A stretch of 64,000 bases of DNA from Aristolochia californica (Eukaryota; Streptophyta; Magnoliopsida; Piperales; Aristolochiaceae): the NCBI GenBank assembly GCA_029961685.1, contig JARWKL010000012.1, forward strand, positions 14,803,227-14,867,226. Reading direction: 5' to 3'. Shown piece by piece: positions 36,801-42,348 of the stretch; position 1 is the first letter of the stretch; every line of letters starts with the position of its first letter. Made by a program: the position numbers and the translations under genes. Under the pieces are notes generated by a model. The model had not been told where the DNA came from. It searched no databases and worked only from the letters and a program-made list of their open reading frames with translations.

Positions 36801-39800
36801 TAAAAAAGTGCTGAAAAACATCAAATATTTCAGACTTCTCCCATAGGAGATACACCCAAGTATATCGATAAAAATCATTAATAAATGAAAGGAAATATTT
36901 ATAACCAAAAATACTAAGCACAAGATAAGGGCCCCAAATATCAGAATGAACATAGTCAAATAAACGACTGCTTTTGGATCAACTTAAAGGAAATGGAGTC
37001 TGATGAAACTTGCCCAATTGACATGAATCACACTAAAATGTAAGACTGGAAAGAAATACAGGAAAAATTTTATCCAACTTTACAAGAGAGGGATGACCTA
37101 GTCTTAGATGCCACTGTAAAAGTTAGACTACATAATGTAGAGCCTCTAAAGTATCCTGTGAGTGGCTCTCCAAACAATATAATCCGTCTCTCACACATGC
37201 AGAACCAATCTTCCTCCTTGTTGTAAGAACTTATAACACACAATGAGAAGGGTAAAGAATTAGCGAACAATCCATTGATTTACTAAATTAACTAGCTGTT
37301 AACCAATTAAGGGGAAATTTAGGGACAAACAGTATAGACTGAGGTGACATGAATGAAGACGGAACTAATGTACCCATTCCTTGAATTGATGAAATGGATC
37401 CATCAACTAAGGTGACATGTTTAATAGCAAAAGACTCTTTTAAATCAGACAACAAAGATGGCATACCTAACATACAAGTAATTGCTCTTGAGCAAAGAAC
37501 TCAGGTGGATGAAGGACACACATGAAGAGTAGATGTACCTGAACTAGCCAAAGTGGTTGTAGGAATGGAAGACTGAGCCATAGATGCTGAATAAGTAACA
37601 GTCAACTATGCCATATGCTGAACTAGTTGTTGTATGTCATCAGATGTCCCAGGTAAAATATTCACTATAGGTTCAGTAGATGCTTTTGTGCTCTCATGAA
37701 CAAGAGAGTTTGCCCAAGTAGGTTTACCGAATTTAGCTCAACTATTAAAAAAAAAAAAAATGGTTGGAGCAGCCCACAATGAATATATTTTTTGTTAGAC
37801 CTATTATCACCCTTGCCTCTGCCACTGCTTTGTCTATCTCTTCCTCTACCTCTAGCACTTCCCCCTCGACCCCAGGTTGATTCTGAGTTATCCAGAGTAT
37901 TGAGGGCAGATACAGTAACACTAGTCACATTTTCGCTAGTCTGAAATATAACAGCAAACTCGACGTGCAAGACTGCTAAAAATCGTGGATAGAGATTGAA
38001 TATCCTCTAAGGCTAATACCTGCACCCGAACAGCATCAAACTCTGGCCCCAAGCCATCCAAAAATTTAACTATATATACCTGTCCATGTTGTTTTCTAGA
38101 TTCCCTTTCATCAGTGGTAAAGGGATGAAAAACGTTTATCTCATGTACACCCACCAATCCACTATGGTACTCTATATCAAATCTTTGACCTCTCTTCCTA
38201 AACGGTCTGGCATACCAATTCATAGACTCGCGACAAATTTTTCTCCTAAGCATAGATAGATTCTAGGGAAACCCACATTTCCTTCGCAATTACGTAATTC
38301 ATAACTTGATTTCTCATCTTGGAATCAATGTTGTTGATTAGCTATGTCATAGTTTAACTATCTTCAACTTCCTAGTCATCATTCAGAGGAACAAAAGGAT
38401 CTTCCATAATGAACTTAGATTTCCTTTTAAGCTAGTCTATTCGAATTGACTTTGACCAACTGAGATAATTTTGACCATTTAGTCTCTTAGATGAAATCAA
38501 GATAGCAACTTTTCTGTCAGAACTTTGGGATTCCCTTGAGGGGGTGATTATTTCACCAAAACCAGCTATAAGTACCACACAATGGTCACAATCAGGGAAT
38601 AAAAGCTTCAATCAACAAGATAGGTCCATTTCAAAAAAAAAAAATCAACAAGATAGGTGTGCAACATTAGGTGGGCCCTATTTCTCAAAAATTATGGTTT
38701 TTATGCACACTTGCACTAAACCCTAAATCGCATTCAATTCCACTAGCTATTTGTGATTTTATAGAAAATTATTGCAAATCACAAGAAATTATGGCTGACA
38801 TCACCTTACCAATGGGTGACACATGCAAAAAAGCGCAGTATTGGGTTGCACACCAGGAGAATAGGAACTTTCCAACTCAGAGAACCCTTCCCATCCTCTT
38901 TGATAACTTAAATTTAGGCATAATTACAATTATACCCTTAATTAGCTCCTTATATCCCCCACTATACATGCTCAAATTATATCAAACTTGAACTAGAGAA
39001 CATGTAGAACAAGATAAAACCTACTCTAGAGATCACAGCTAATGTAACAAAACAAAGGTACACTTCAACTGTTTTTCTAACATACTCAAACAATACTATG
39101 TGGTTGCACATTTAACAACACTTATATCATGTACGAACACTTCATAATCACAATAAGAATACACCAGTATAATTTAAATTATTGAATAAAGTAATAGAGA
39201 AATAATGAGAAAACAAAATGCTCTTCATATTAACAATCAGACTAAAGCAAGCAGTCTACCTGCTTCTTTTCCCAATCATACTTCTGTTTTTGACTGGCAT
39301 TAGCAGGCCAAAATGTCAACATAACACCACCCCTCTTCTCAATTTGCATACCATACTGTCCAATGACAATGCCAAAAAGTAAAGTTACTTTTAGAAATCA
39401 TCCAGAAAGTAGTATCTGTGTGCAGATAGGCAAGACCTAATAGCAAGTTTCTGCTACCATTTTCCTAAAATATGATAGTATAGAGCAAAATGCCTACATC
39501 TGTCTGCTTGAACTTTGGCAGCACAGGCTGCACAGCAAGCGCAGCTTTTCCTTTAAAAAGGGAATAATCAACTCTGGCCCGAAGAGAGGAACTCCCTGCA
39601 GATCAAGAAATAATCCATCCAATATCAAACATAAGATGATTGCCACACATAAAATTATTATTAGTAATAATAATGAGAATAGATAATAAGTAAAACAACA
39701 ACAAGACTGAATGTACATAATTATATCAACAGTAAACAAATTCCCAGCCCTAAGTGGGAACAGTCTGCATATAAAGTAAGCCAAATATCAAAAGCATATA

Positions 39801-40685
39801 ATTAGTCAAACAGAGATACTAATAGAAATGCTTAAGAGAAGATAACCATACCATCACTCAACGAACTTTGTCTAACAGTTGAAATACCAGCACGAAAAAT
39901 AAAGCTGTATAACCGTGAAGGTTCTTTCAAACTTGCAGATAAGAACTTCTCAGCCACATAACTCCTGCTCAGTGCAAAAAGAAGTCAGGGATTCTGTTTC
40001 CCAAGAAAAGAGGAAAGCCTTTAAAGCACCAACGTGTTACTCTATCCAAACACACACGAATTCCACCAAGTGGTCGTTCTTCTGCCCCGTATAGAACATC
40101 CTCATTAAAAATTCTTTTAACGCTAAGATTCTGTACAAATTCTAGGTTTTAGGCTGCCCGAGGTACAGAAAGGTCCCTTATGCACCTTATATGTACAAGT
40201 AGCTCAAAGAAAACTGTCTCAAAGTGCCCAAAACCCTGAACCCTAAAGTTCCACTAAACAAAGCCAGTAAAAAAAAAAAATTGAGAGCAACAAAGCCATG
40301 AAAATTTTTCCGACAAACTATGAAAAAGCCTATAAGGAAGTGCGTCTAGTATTTAAATGGAAACTAGCGTAAAATGGGGCAAAACACATGAACCACGCGC
40401 GCTTTCATATACAGTTTTCCTTCCGATTGAAATGAAAGTACATCATTAGCTCATGTTTCTCGGAAAGCAAAAAACTCATCGAAAACAAAACTACTGACAG
40501 ATTGGAGCGTACAATATCTAGCTCATATTAAGGTCAGGGAAAGAAATTGACGGTAGTACGTATTTACTACCATTCTTTACAGCATAAGACAGCGCAGAAC
40601 ATCAAAATATAAAAAGGATGCAAGAATGTAGAGACCTTGAGCTTAAAAACTGCGTTAGCTTGGCCATTTCCTTGTTGCGAAACAT
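6697..40685 (-). CDS. WHY2: WHIRLY single-stranded DNA-binding protein, mitochondrial type (whole gene, 8 coding exons)
   Basis: The joined minus-strand exons give 756 nt, 251 residues plus TGA, with no internal stop. Every junction is GT-AG and every phase fits. Residues 1-55 are rich in Ser and Arg and poor in acids, like a mitochondrial presequence. The Whirly domain covers roughly 65-230: the KGKAAL motif at 69-74 needed for higher-order assembly, YDWEKKQ ending at 119, TEVG and [10 protein letters not shown] in exon 5, GQVRKS in exon 6, [10 protein letters not shown] in exon 7, FALPYVMGW at 206-214. DLEWSR ends the protein. Whirly proteins bind single-stranded DNA as tetramers; WHY2 works on mitochondrial DNA in Arabidopsis. 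MLTFWPA, KAEFAVM and FALP..MGW favour WHY2 over plastid WHY1/3. Arabidopsis WHY2 is similar in length. Introns 4, 6 and 7 are 14.4, 4.4 and 13.2 kb and full of transposons; the others are 142-671 bp. Mitochondrial location is inferred. Confidence 0.96.
6838..7843 (-). other. WHY2 intron 7, 3' part without transposon signature
   Basis: About 1 kb of AT-rich intron with A/T homopolymer runs at about 7190-7204 and 7375-7386. No coding or repeat homology recognised. Together with 19591-20078 it is the ancestral intron 7, about 1.5 kb. Confidence 0.7.
7844..8123 (+). repeat. 5' LTR of intron-7 copia
   Basis: 280 bp, TGTTGTAGTATG...AATCTAACA, matched over its length by the block at 19286-19590. 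It contains a CT-rich tract near its 3' end. Confidence 0.9.
8124..8136 (+). other. Primer-binding site
   Basis: TGGTACCAGAGCA follows the LTR directly; it differs at one base from the initiator tRNA-Met complement TGGTATCAGAGC. Confidence 0.85.
8137..8879 (+). other. Untranslated leader of intron-7 copia
   Basis: AT-rich leader between primer-binding site and gag, with several repeats of TTGTTCAGC-like motifs. No open frame of note. Confidence 0.6.
8880..9862 (+). pseudogene. Copia gag (intron-7 element)
   Basis: The frame 8900-9484 has the copia gag signature: [18 protein letters not shown] followed by [18 protein letters not shown], and a later [14 protein letters not shown]. It then breaks by frameshift; a zinc-knuckle remnant (CAFCDLHNH) lies near 9663. 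The gag-end phrase [13 protein letters not shown] near 9827-9863 is cut by the LINE at 9863 and continues after 11980. Confidence 0.85.
9863..11966 (+). mobile_element. 5'-truncated L1-type LINE
   Basis: It is flanked by a perfect 14-bp target duplication, AACATGATGGCTCC, at 9849-9862 and 11967-11980. It ends in an A-rich tail (CAAAAACAAA). Coding starts abruptly inside the reverse transcriptase, so the 5' end is truncated, as is usual for LINEs. It splits the copia gag/protease frame exactly. Confidence 0.95.
9866..11785 (+). pseudogene. LINE ORF2 C-terminal part: RT, zf-RVT and RNase H
   Basis: It opens with the catalytic box [30 protein letters not shown] and the thumb region follow. The zinc-binding region starts near 10958 ([16 protein letters not shown]), with [17 protein letters not shown] near 11077-11135. 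A type I RNase H follows: [19 protein letters not shown] and DSKVVIGW. Stops occur at about 10163, 10350, 10555 and 11440. The RNase H marks this as the plant L1 subgroup with that domain. Confidence 0.92.
11981..12374 (+). pseudogene. Copia protease fragment (intron-7 element)
   Basis: The gag-protease frame resumes after the [17 protein letters not shown] near 12058 aligns with the copia protease active site W.(V/I)DSGA..H, with the catalytic Asp kept but the Ser changed to Tyr. [18 protein letters not shown] follows. The frame is then cut by the LTR element at 12380 and resumes at 16027. Confidence 0.85.
12521..13821 (-). mobile_element. 5'-truncated L1-type LINE inside the LTR
   Basis: It is bounded by a perfect 17-bp target duplication (AGCTATATTAGTCTTCT) at 12504-12520 and 13822-13838. 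The T-run at its low end is the poly(A) tail of a minus-strand insertion. It is the same family as the LINE at 9863. Confidence 0.95.
12700..13790 (-). pseudogene. LINE zf-RVT and RNase H fragment
   Basis: On the minus strand [20 protein letters not shown] begins the truncated ORF2. It continues through [20 protein letters not shown], then a frameshifted zinc region, [20 protein letters not shown], and the RNase H start [20 protein letters not shown] frameshift after this and an internal stop disable it. It is clearly homologous to 10750-11785 on the other strand. Confidence 0.9.
14004..15689 (+). other. Non-coding interior of family A copy 1
   Basis: AT-rich and without coding homology. The segment near 14015-14115 (GATAATGTGATCC, CTCTAGTAGTTTAGGTTCG) recurs at 56560-56610, and 15490-15600 (GGGGAGAAGTAGAGG, TACATGTTGTGG) recurs on the other strand at 43895-44020. 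Confidence 0.7.
15690..16026 (+). repeat. Polypurine tract and 3' LTR of family A copy 1
   Basis: TTGAGGGGGAG at 15690-15700 is the polypurine tract. The LTR runs TGTTGGAGAGCAAG...AAAATTCAACA from 15701 to 16026 (326 bp). A TATAAATA-like box lies near 15956. Confidence 0.92.
16032..16940 (+). pseudogene. Copia integrase (intron-7 element)
   Basis: The GAG-pre-integrase/zinc finger reads WHNRLGHPS...[13 protein letters not shown] at about 16090-16205. The core continues after a frameshift with [14 protein letters not shown] and [20 protein letters not shown], where the usual GVAERKN is changed. [11 protein letters not shown] and [20 protein letters not shown] close it. Several stops and shifts (about 16251, 16368) disable it. 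Confidence 0.9.
17040..18070 (+). pseudogene. Copia reverse transcriptase, 5' part (intron-7 element)
   Basis: The linker [19 protein letters not shown] is followed by RT with many stops: [19 protein letters not shown] near 17342, and [20 protein letters not shown] near 17801, where the YVDD box is YVDN. It runs to VEKLIYL, where a LINE interrupts it at 18075. Confidence 0.88.
18075..18640 (-). mobile_element. 5'-truncated L1-type LINE, RNase H end only
   Basis: A T-run at 18075-18085 is the tail of a minus-strand LINE. The minus strand encodes RNase [33 protein letters not shown] and DSKVV. The family is that of 9863 and 12521. No clear target duplication was seen, unlike the other two, so a small target deletion is possible. 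Confidence 0.88.
18641..19285 (+). pseudogene. Copia RNase H and 3' end (intron-7 element)
   Basis: [20 protein letters not shown] continues the RT thumb. RNase H follows with [64 protein letters not shown] and HIKIDYHFV, then a stop at 19129 and KLVDILTKV. The polypurine tract CTCGAGGGGGAA ends at 19285. Confidence 0.9.
19286..19590 (+). repeat. 3' LTR of intron-7 copia
   Basis: 305 bp, TGTTGAAGTAGTACG...CGATTTAACA. It carries a GAGT tandem array at 19320-19347 and a TCC/TTCC-rich tract at 19515-19550; both are longer than in the 5' LTR. Confidence 0.9.
19591..20078 (-). other. WHY2 intron 7, 5' part
   Basis: No transposon homology recognised. A B-box-like GGTTCAAGTCC at 19813 hints at an old SINE, but no matching A box is convincing. 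Confidence 0.6.
20079..20167 (-). CDS. WHY2: WHY2 exon 7
   Basis: 89 nt, residues 176-205, with [19 protein letters not shown]. Acceptor TTTTCAG, donor AGT|GTAAGA, phase 0 at its end. It lies between the 4.4-kb intron 6 and the 13.2-kb intron 7. Confidence 0.97.
20168..20888 (-). other. WHY2 intron 6, part without transposon signature
   Basis: AT-rich intron sequence next to exon 7; no coding or repeat homology seen. Confidence 0.6.
20889..21370 (-). repeat. Solo LTR, family S, copy 1
   Basis: 482 bp, TGTTAGGAATTAGAC...CAACTTAACA, flanked by CCTGT (20884-20888) and CCTAT (21371-21375), a 4/5 target duplication. Three relatives lie at 22597, 28359 and 42349. Shared features are GGGCGCC- and TATATAAAT-like motifs, a C/G-rich hairpin near 21240-21290 and CGACCTT.CGCGGTAAGG-like blocks. 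Orientation was set as minus because the TATA-like box reads that way. Confidence 0.9.
21420..21640 (+). pseudogene. LINE reverse transcriptase fragment
   Basis: The frame near 21435 gives [16 protein letters not shown], matching the LINE box (Q)GDPLSP.LFNL. Near 21565 [11 protein letters not shown] replaces LLQYADDT, so the catalytic box is YAND. It is the 5' piece of a plus-strand LINE in intron 6 that continues at 23205. Confidence 0.75.
21690..22596 (-). pseudogene. Copia 5' fragment: gag, leader, primer site and part of LTR
   Basis: Minus-strand 21963-21724 encodes copia gag start [16 protein letters not shown], then [20 protein letters not shown] and [16 protein letters not shown] long leader follows to a primer-binding site at about 22509-22521 (TGATATTAGAGC on the minus strand), and a purine-rich LTR start beyond it. 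The solo LTR at 22597 interrupts this LTR. The gag resembles that of the intron-4 copia. Confidence 0.8.
22597..23096 (+). repeat. Solo LTR, family S, copy 2
   Basis: 500 bp, TGTTAAGTTGTGGAG...AATTCCTAACA, with a perfect TGCAT duplication at 22592-22596 and 23097-23101. It is inverted relative to copy 1. A run of 26 G at 22822-22847 replaces the short TTGGGGGCGCC-like motif of its relatives. Confidence 0.93.
23205..23500 (+). pseudogene. LINE zf-RVT fragment
   Basis: [20 protein letters not shown] followed by KIHKVDNL and [20 protein letters not shown] fits the zinc-binding region that follows plant LINE reverse transcriptase, with its cysteines partly lost. It continues the LINE begun at 21420. 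Confidence 0.75.
23505..23700 (-). mobile_element. Short LINE 3' end, minus strand
   Basis: A T-rich run at 23505-23536 is followed by sequence close to the 3' end of the LINE at 29655 (GCTCAAAAGAGCAA, TTACAA.GAGGGA, GAGAGATTGCTGGGA). It is a short, 5'-truncated copy of that LINE; the right boundary is uncertain. Confidence 0.75.
23690..23882 (+). mobile_element. LINE 3' tail, plus strand
   Basis: Pyrimidine-rich sequence with a CA repeat, AATAAATCA and an 11-A run at 23871-23881 looks like the 3' UTR and tail of the plus-strand LINE whose pieces lie at 21420 and 23205. Confidence 0.5.
23934..24160. repeat. 22-bp direct repeat spaced by about 200 bp
   Basis: TATTTAGTTGGGTAATTAAG at 23934 recurs with one change at about 24139. 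The 183-bp sequence between could be a small insertion with a long target duplication, but no transposon hallmark is seen. 24161-24553 is unassigned AT-rich intron. Confidence 0.4.
24554..24627 (-). CDS. WHY2: WHY2 exon 6
   Basis: 74 nt, completing Ser151 and giving residues 152-175 plus one base. The product [20 protein letters not shown] matches the Whirly strand before the conserved glycine-rich turn. Acceptor ATTGCAG, donor CTGA|GTAAGC. Confidence 0.95.
24800..24894 (-). CDS. WHY2: WHY2 exon 5
   Basis: 95 nt, residues 120-150 plus two bases. It contains [10 protein letters not shown] and [12 protein letters not shown], the Whirly helix and loop with its conserved cysteine. Acceptor GTTGCAG, donor ACGAG|GTAGCT. 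It lies more than 14 kb from exon 4. Confidence 0.97.
24895..25146 (-). other. WHY2 intron 4, ancestral 3' part
   Basis: About 250 bp of single-copy intron between exon 5 and the copia element. With 39083-39259 it makes an ancestral intron of about 424 bp. Confidence 0.8.
25147..25461 (-). repeat. 3' LTR of intron-4 copia
   Basis: 315 bp ending TTTTTCTAACA, followed by the reverse of a polypurine tract (CCCTCCCTCAAGC). The last 200 bp match 38885-39082. Confidence 0.88.
25462..25689 (-). pseudogene. Copia RNase H, C-terminal piece (intron-4 element)
   Basis: On the minus strand [17 protein letters not shown] and a decayed tail correspond to the end of copia RNase H ([17 protein letters not shown]). 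It is separated from the rest by the hAT-like element at 25698. Confidence 0.8.
26141..26268 (+). pseudogene. Captured first exon of ribosomal protein L6
   Basis: From ATG 26141 the frame reads [20 protein letters not shown] and then [13 protein letters not shown]. This is the N-terminus of plant ribosomal protein eL6, in which a ...RNP(D/E)LIRG..KYSRS.MYHKR phrase precedes GLWAIKAK. Homology stops at about codon 34, where AATTCTG|GTGAGAA looks like the splice donor. About 200 bp of upstream sequence with pyrimidine-rich leader character may be the parent 5' flank. The rest of the gene is absent, so it is a transduplicated fragment. Confidence 0.82.
26885..26990 (+). mobile_element. Possible tRNA-derived SINE
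   Basis: TGGCCTAATGG at 26894-26904 fits a pol III A box and GGTTCAAATCT at 26934-26944 fits a B box, at a spacing typical of tRNA-derived SINEs. Ends and target duplication were not found. Confidence 0.4.
27822..28353 (-). pseudogene. Copia RT end and RNase H (intron-4 element)
   Basis: Minus-strand pieces [18 protein letters not shown], then after shifts [20 protein letters not shown], match the copia RT thumb and RNase H. The catalytic SSAEAEY motif is changed. It is interrupted on the low side by the hAT-like element and on the high side by the solo LTR. Confidence 0.82.
28359..28827 (-). repeat. Solo LTR, family S, copy 3
   Basis: 469 bp, TGTTAGGAATTAGACGG...CAACTTAACA, with perfect ACTTC duplication at 28354-28358 and 28828-28832. 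It is inserted in the copia RT, whose reading resumes on both sides. Confidence 0.95.
28833..29642 (-). pseudogene. Copia reverse transcriptase (intron-4 element)
   Basis: The minus strand has the intact catalytic box [20 protein letters not shown] near 28985, then [20 protein letters not shown] before the solo LTR. Upstream (29130-29642) the RT N-terminus is stop-ridden ([20 protein letters not shown]). The LINE at 29655 cuts its upstream part. Confidence 0.85.
29782..33071 (-). pseudogene. LINE ORF2 RT, zf-RVT and RNase H
   Basis: RT begins around 33000 with [20 protein letters not shown] and continues with [54 protein letters not shown] and [12 protein letters not shown] (FVDD for Y/FADD). 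A decayed thumb follows, then a zinc region near 30700-30490 ([11 protein letters not shown]), [20 protein letters not shown] and [11 protein letters not shown] of RNase H. At least ten stops. Confidence 0.92.
33049..33811 (-). pseudogene. LINE ORF2 endonuclease domain
   Basis: From ATG 33811 the frame has [15 protein letters not shown], then LQGTKATF, where the catalytic Glu of the usual QETK motif is Gly. [27 protein letters not shown] and [14 protein letters not shown] follow. A stop near 33667 splits it. This is an APE-type endonuclease. Confidence 0.9.
34540..35820 (-). pseudogene. LINE ORF1 (nucleic-acid-binding type)
   Basis: Arg/Ser-rich N-terminus ([20 protein letters not shown]) followed after shifts by [20 protein letters not shown] and a downstream segment [20 protein letters not shown] and [10 protein letters not shown]. 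The latter matches the segment typical of plant L1 ORF1 proteins (DUF4283-like). The GC-rich sequence creates many overlapping false frames on both strands. Confidence 0.65.
36015..37600 (-). pseudogene. Copia protease and integrase (intron-4 element)
   Basis: On the minus strand [15 protein letters not shown] marks the protease end near 37300. [20 protein letters not shown] and [15 protein letters not shown] are the zinc region near 37100. [30 protein letters not shown] and [12 protein letters not shown] show the integrase core with two of its acidic residues. [10 protein letters not shown] and [12 protein letters not shown] pieces close it. Confidence 0.88.
37650..38573 (-). pseudogene. Copia gag (intron-4 element)
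   Basis: From ATG 38573 the minus strand has [16 protein letters not shown] and later [19 protein letters not shown], a [20 protein letters not shown] segment and a Gly/Arg-rich tail ([20 protein letters not shown]). At least eight stops. Confidence 0.85.
38574..38884 (-). other. Leader of intron-4 copia
   Basis: No clear primer-binding site; the region beside the right LTR differs from the left LTR, so a deletion or replacement occurred here. A-rich run at 38629-38642. Confidence 0.5.
38885..39082 (-). repeat. 5' LTR of intron-4 copia (partial)
   Basis: About 198 bp matching the last two-thirds of the LTR at 25147-25461 (CATCCTCTTTGATAACTT...TTTTTCTAACA). Confidence 0.85.
39083..39259 (-). 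other. WHY2 intron 4, ancestral 5' part
   Basis: AT-rich intron sequence between the exon 4 donor and the copia LTR. No repeat seen. Confidence 0.8.
39260..39355 (-). CDS. WHY2: WHY2 exon 4
   Basis: 96 nt, residues 88-119, ending in the highly conserved YDWEKKQ. Acceptor TTGGACAG, donor CAG|GTAGAC. Its donor opens the 14.4-kb intron 4. Confidence 0.97.
39498..39595 (-). CDS. WHY2: WHY2 exon 3
   Basis: 98 nt, residues 55-87. It carries [19 protein letters not shown], the Whirly domain entry with the conserved KGKAAL motif. Acceptor ATCTGCAG, donor GAT|GTAGGC. It ends in phase 0. Confidence 0.96.
39852..39964 (-). CDS. WHY2: WHY2 exon 2
   Basis: 113 nt, completing codon 17 and giving residues 18-54 plus one base. 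It follows acceptor CTGAGCAG and ends at donor GATG|GTATGG. The product ([20 protein letters not shown] and on) is serine- and arginine-rich presequence with little conservation expected, so this exon rests mainly on phase and splice-site fit. Confidence 0.88.
39965..40635 (-). other. WHY2 intron 1
   Basis: 671-bp intron without transposon homology. It starts GTCTCT and ends GAGCAG. It includes a poly(T) stretch on the minus strand near 40270. Confidence 0.85.
40636..40685 (-). CDS. WHY2: WHY2 exon 1 (coding part)
   Basis: It encodes residues 1-16 and two bases of codon 17, beginning [17 protein letters not shown] second in-frame ATG lies at 40667. The donor is AG|GTCTCT. The start at 40685 is the first ATG after an upstream in-frame TAA near 40930. 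Starting at the second Met would still leave a basic presequence. Confidence 0.88.
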
Positions 40686-40930
40686 CAGGGCTGCGGTCTC
40701 TGAAGCGAGTTCCGACAAAGAAAACGGACTGAAACTGGAAAACCGCAGGGGGGAGCGCCTTGCGGTGTTACAAACTTTAAAACTCGGATTTCGGAGGCAT
40801 TTCGACCGAAAAGAGTAAAGGATGCCAAAACCCCAGGCGGTTTCGTTCCTTGACCCGCTTAGTAATGAATAAGCTCCCTCGTCTTGGGTACTCGATTGGC
40901 AGGTCACTGTTACCGTGTGACAAATAATTT
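40686..40930 (-). promoter_or_regulatory. WHY2 5' UTR and proximal promoter
   Basis: GC-richer than its surroundings. The frame of exon 1 stays open upstream for about 80 codons to a TAA near 40930 but contains no ATG, only GTG at 40907. No TATA box is obvious. Transcript start is unknown. Confidence 0.5.
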
Positions 40931-42348
40931 GTTAGTGACACTGCGGATTATTTCACTTAAAAATGATGATTTTTCAAGAAAATGATTCAAAATGACCATT
41001 TGGCCATTTTGAGATGATGACCTTACTCTCAATTGGACTTTAATTTCTCCCGCCCAATTTTCCCTCCTTCTCAATGGATCCTATTCCATTGACCAAACTT
41101 TCCCAAAATTCCCCACTATCCACTCTCCCAATTTCCCCTTCTGACTCTTGTCAATCTTCACTCACCTAAGAAAACTAACTTGGGGCCTATGCAAGTCCTC
41201 TCCAACCCGGAACTTTCCTTGTCATCTCTTCTCCTGTTTCCTATAAGTGAGCTTCTTTATTCAAATATCTCCATCATCCTTTTTTATTTCTTACTTTGAG
41301 ATCTATTGGAACTATATTCTCTCTCCCCAGCTTTCTCTGGTTTTGCTTCAAAGTATGTTCTCTTTTCTCTATATCTTTCTATATTTTCTTTACAAAAGAT
41401 AAACTTTTTTGTCATTTGTTCAATTTGATCTTTGGAGTTGAATAGCAATTTTTAGGTTCATATTTATTTTTCTTTTCACCTTCAGGAACTAGCTTTGATA
41501 TTTTTCACCTTGAGGGTCTGGTCTTTTATGGAGTGACACAAGCAAATTCTTTTTTATTGGTGATTTTGTTTTTAATTTATATTATATTATATGCAAGATT
41601 TGTTAATTGGTGAATAGGAGTGAGGGATAATATATTTATCTTTTTAAATTGAAGGAGATGAGAATGACTAGGGGCTTTTGAAGAGAGAACTAGAAGAGTA
41701 TTGAGTTTCTTGCATTTATTCACATAGTGAGTTTTGTGATCAATTGTTACAAAGTATCGCTATGATTTTACTCTCTTTTTAAAAGTCCACGACAATTATG
41801 CCTTTTGTATCAATATATGATTCCATTTGCATATTTTGACATCTTTCCATGTTGGGTTCATTTTAATTTTGCCTACTCTGTGTAATTTGATTTGTTCTTG
41901 TCATGTTACCAAATTATTACTTGGATGGTGTCTATCGGGTATTCCTTTCTAAAAGTTGGCATGATTTTGATTTTTTAGTCCTTTATAGACTCTATTGAGC
42001 AAAGGAAATCCTTTTTAATTTTGATCTTATAATGGTCGTCATGCAATTTCATCTTTTTTTGTTATTTGGACATGTGGGTAATGGTTGTGAGCATTTTTTT
42101 TTTTTTGCATAATAAGCAACATATGTCCTATTGTGATTAATACAAGTAAGAATTTGAGGTATATAACAATTGTTGTTTACCTAAGGGTTTTAAATGCAAG
42201 AGAATTTTCTTTTTTTCTTGAGCATCCAATAGTCAACACAACTCCAATGCCCATATGATTAACCTAGTAGTTCATAGGAATGAACATTATAATAGGGTAC
42301 ATGAAATCAATTTATAAGAATGTGTTCTCTACCATATCTTCCTTAGTT
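40931..42348. other. Upstream flank of WHY2, unassigned
   Basis: A pyrimidine-rich stretch at 41040-41240 (CCCAATTT, CTCTCC) is followed by T-rich sequence. It could be the leader and first intron of a divergent gene, but no coding exon is recognisable on either strand. Confidence 0.4.

Larger units (their letters stand above)
25147..39082 (-). mobile_element. Copia element in WHY2 intron 4, sense, multiply nested
   Basis: It lies between LTRs 25147-25461 and 38885-39082 and has gag, integrase, RT and RNase H on the minus strand, the same strand as WHY2. The flanks are GACTC (25142-25146) and TACTC (39083-39087), 4/5 matching. Removing the hAT-like element, solo LTR and LINE with their duplications leaves about 4.97 kb, a normal copia length. 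The RT box YVDD is kept, but stops and shifts disable it. Confidence 0.93.

Noticed and set aside
6697..40685. WHY1/WHY3 (plastid) identity
   Set aside because: The motifs MLTFWPA, KAEFAVM and FALPYVMGW fit the mitochondrial WHY2 type better; plastid types usually have VLP.L.GW.
40602..40907. 101-codon minus frame as a stand-alone gene
   Set aside because: It starts at GTG and simply runs through WHY2 exon 1 into intron 1; the conserved start is the ATG at 40685.
41040..42340. Divergent gene next to WHY2
   Set aside because: Pyrimidine-rich leader-like sequence only; no exon or protein homology found.
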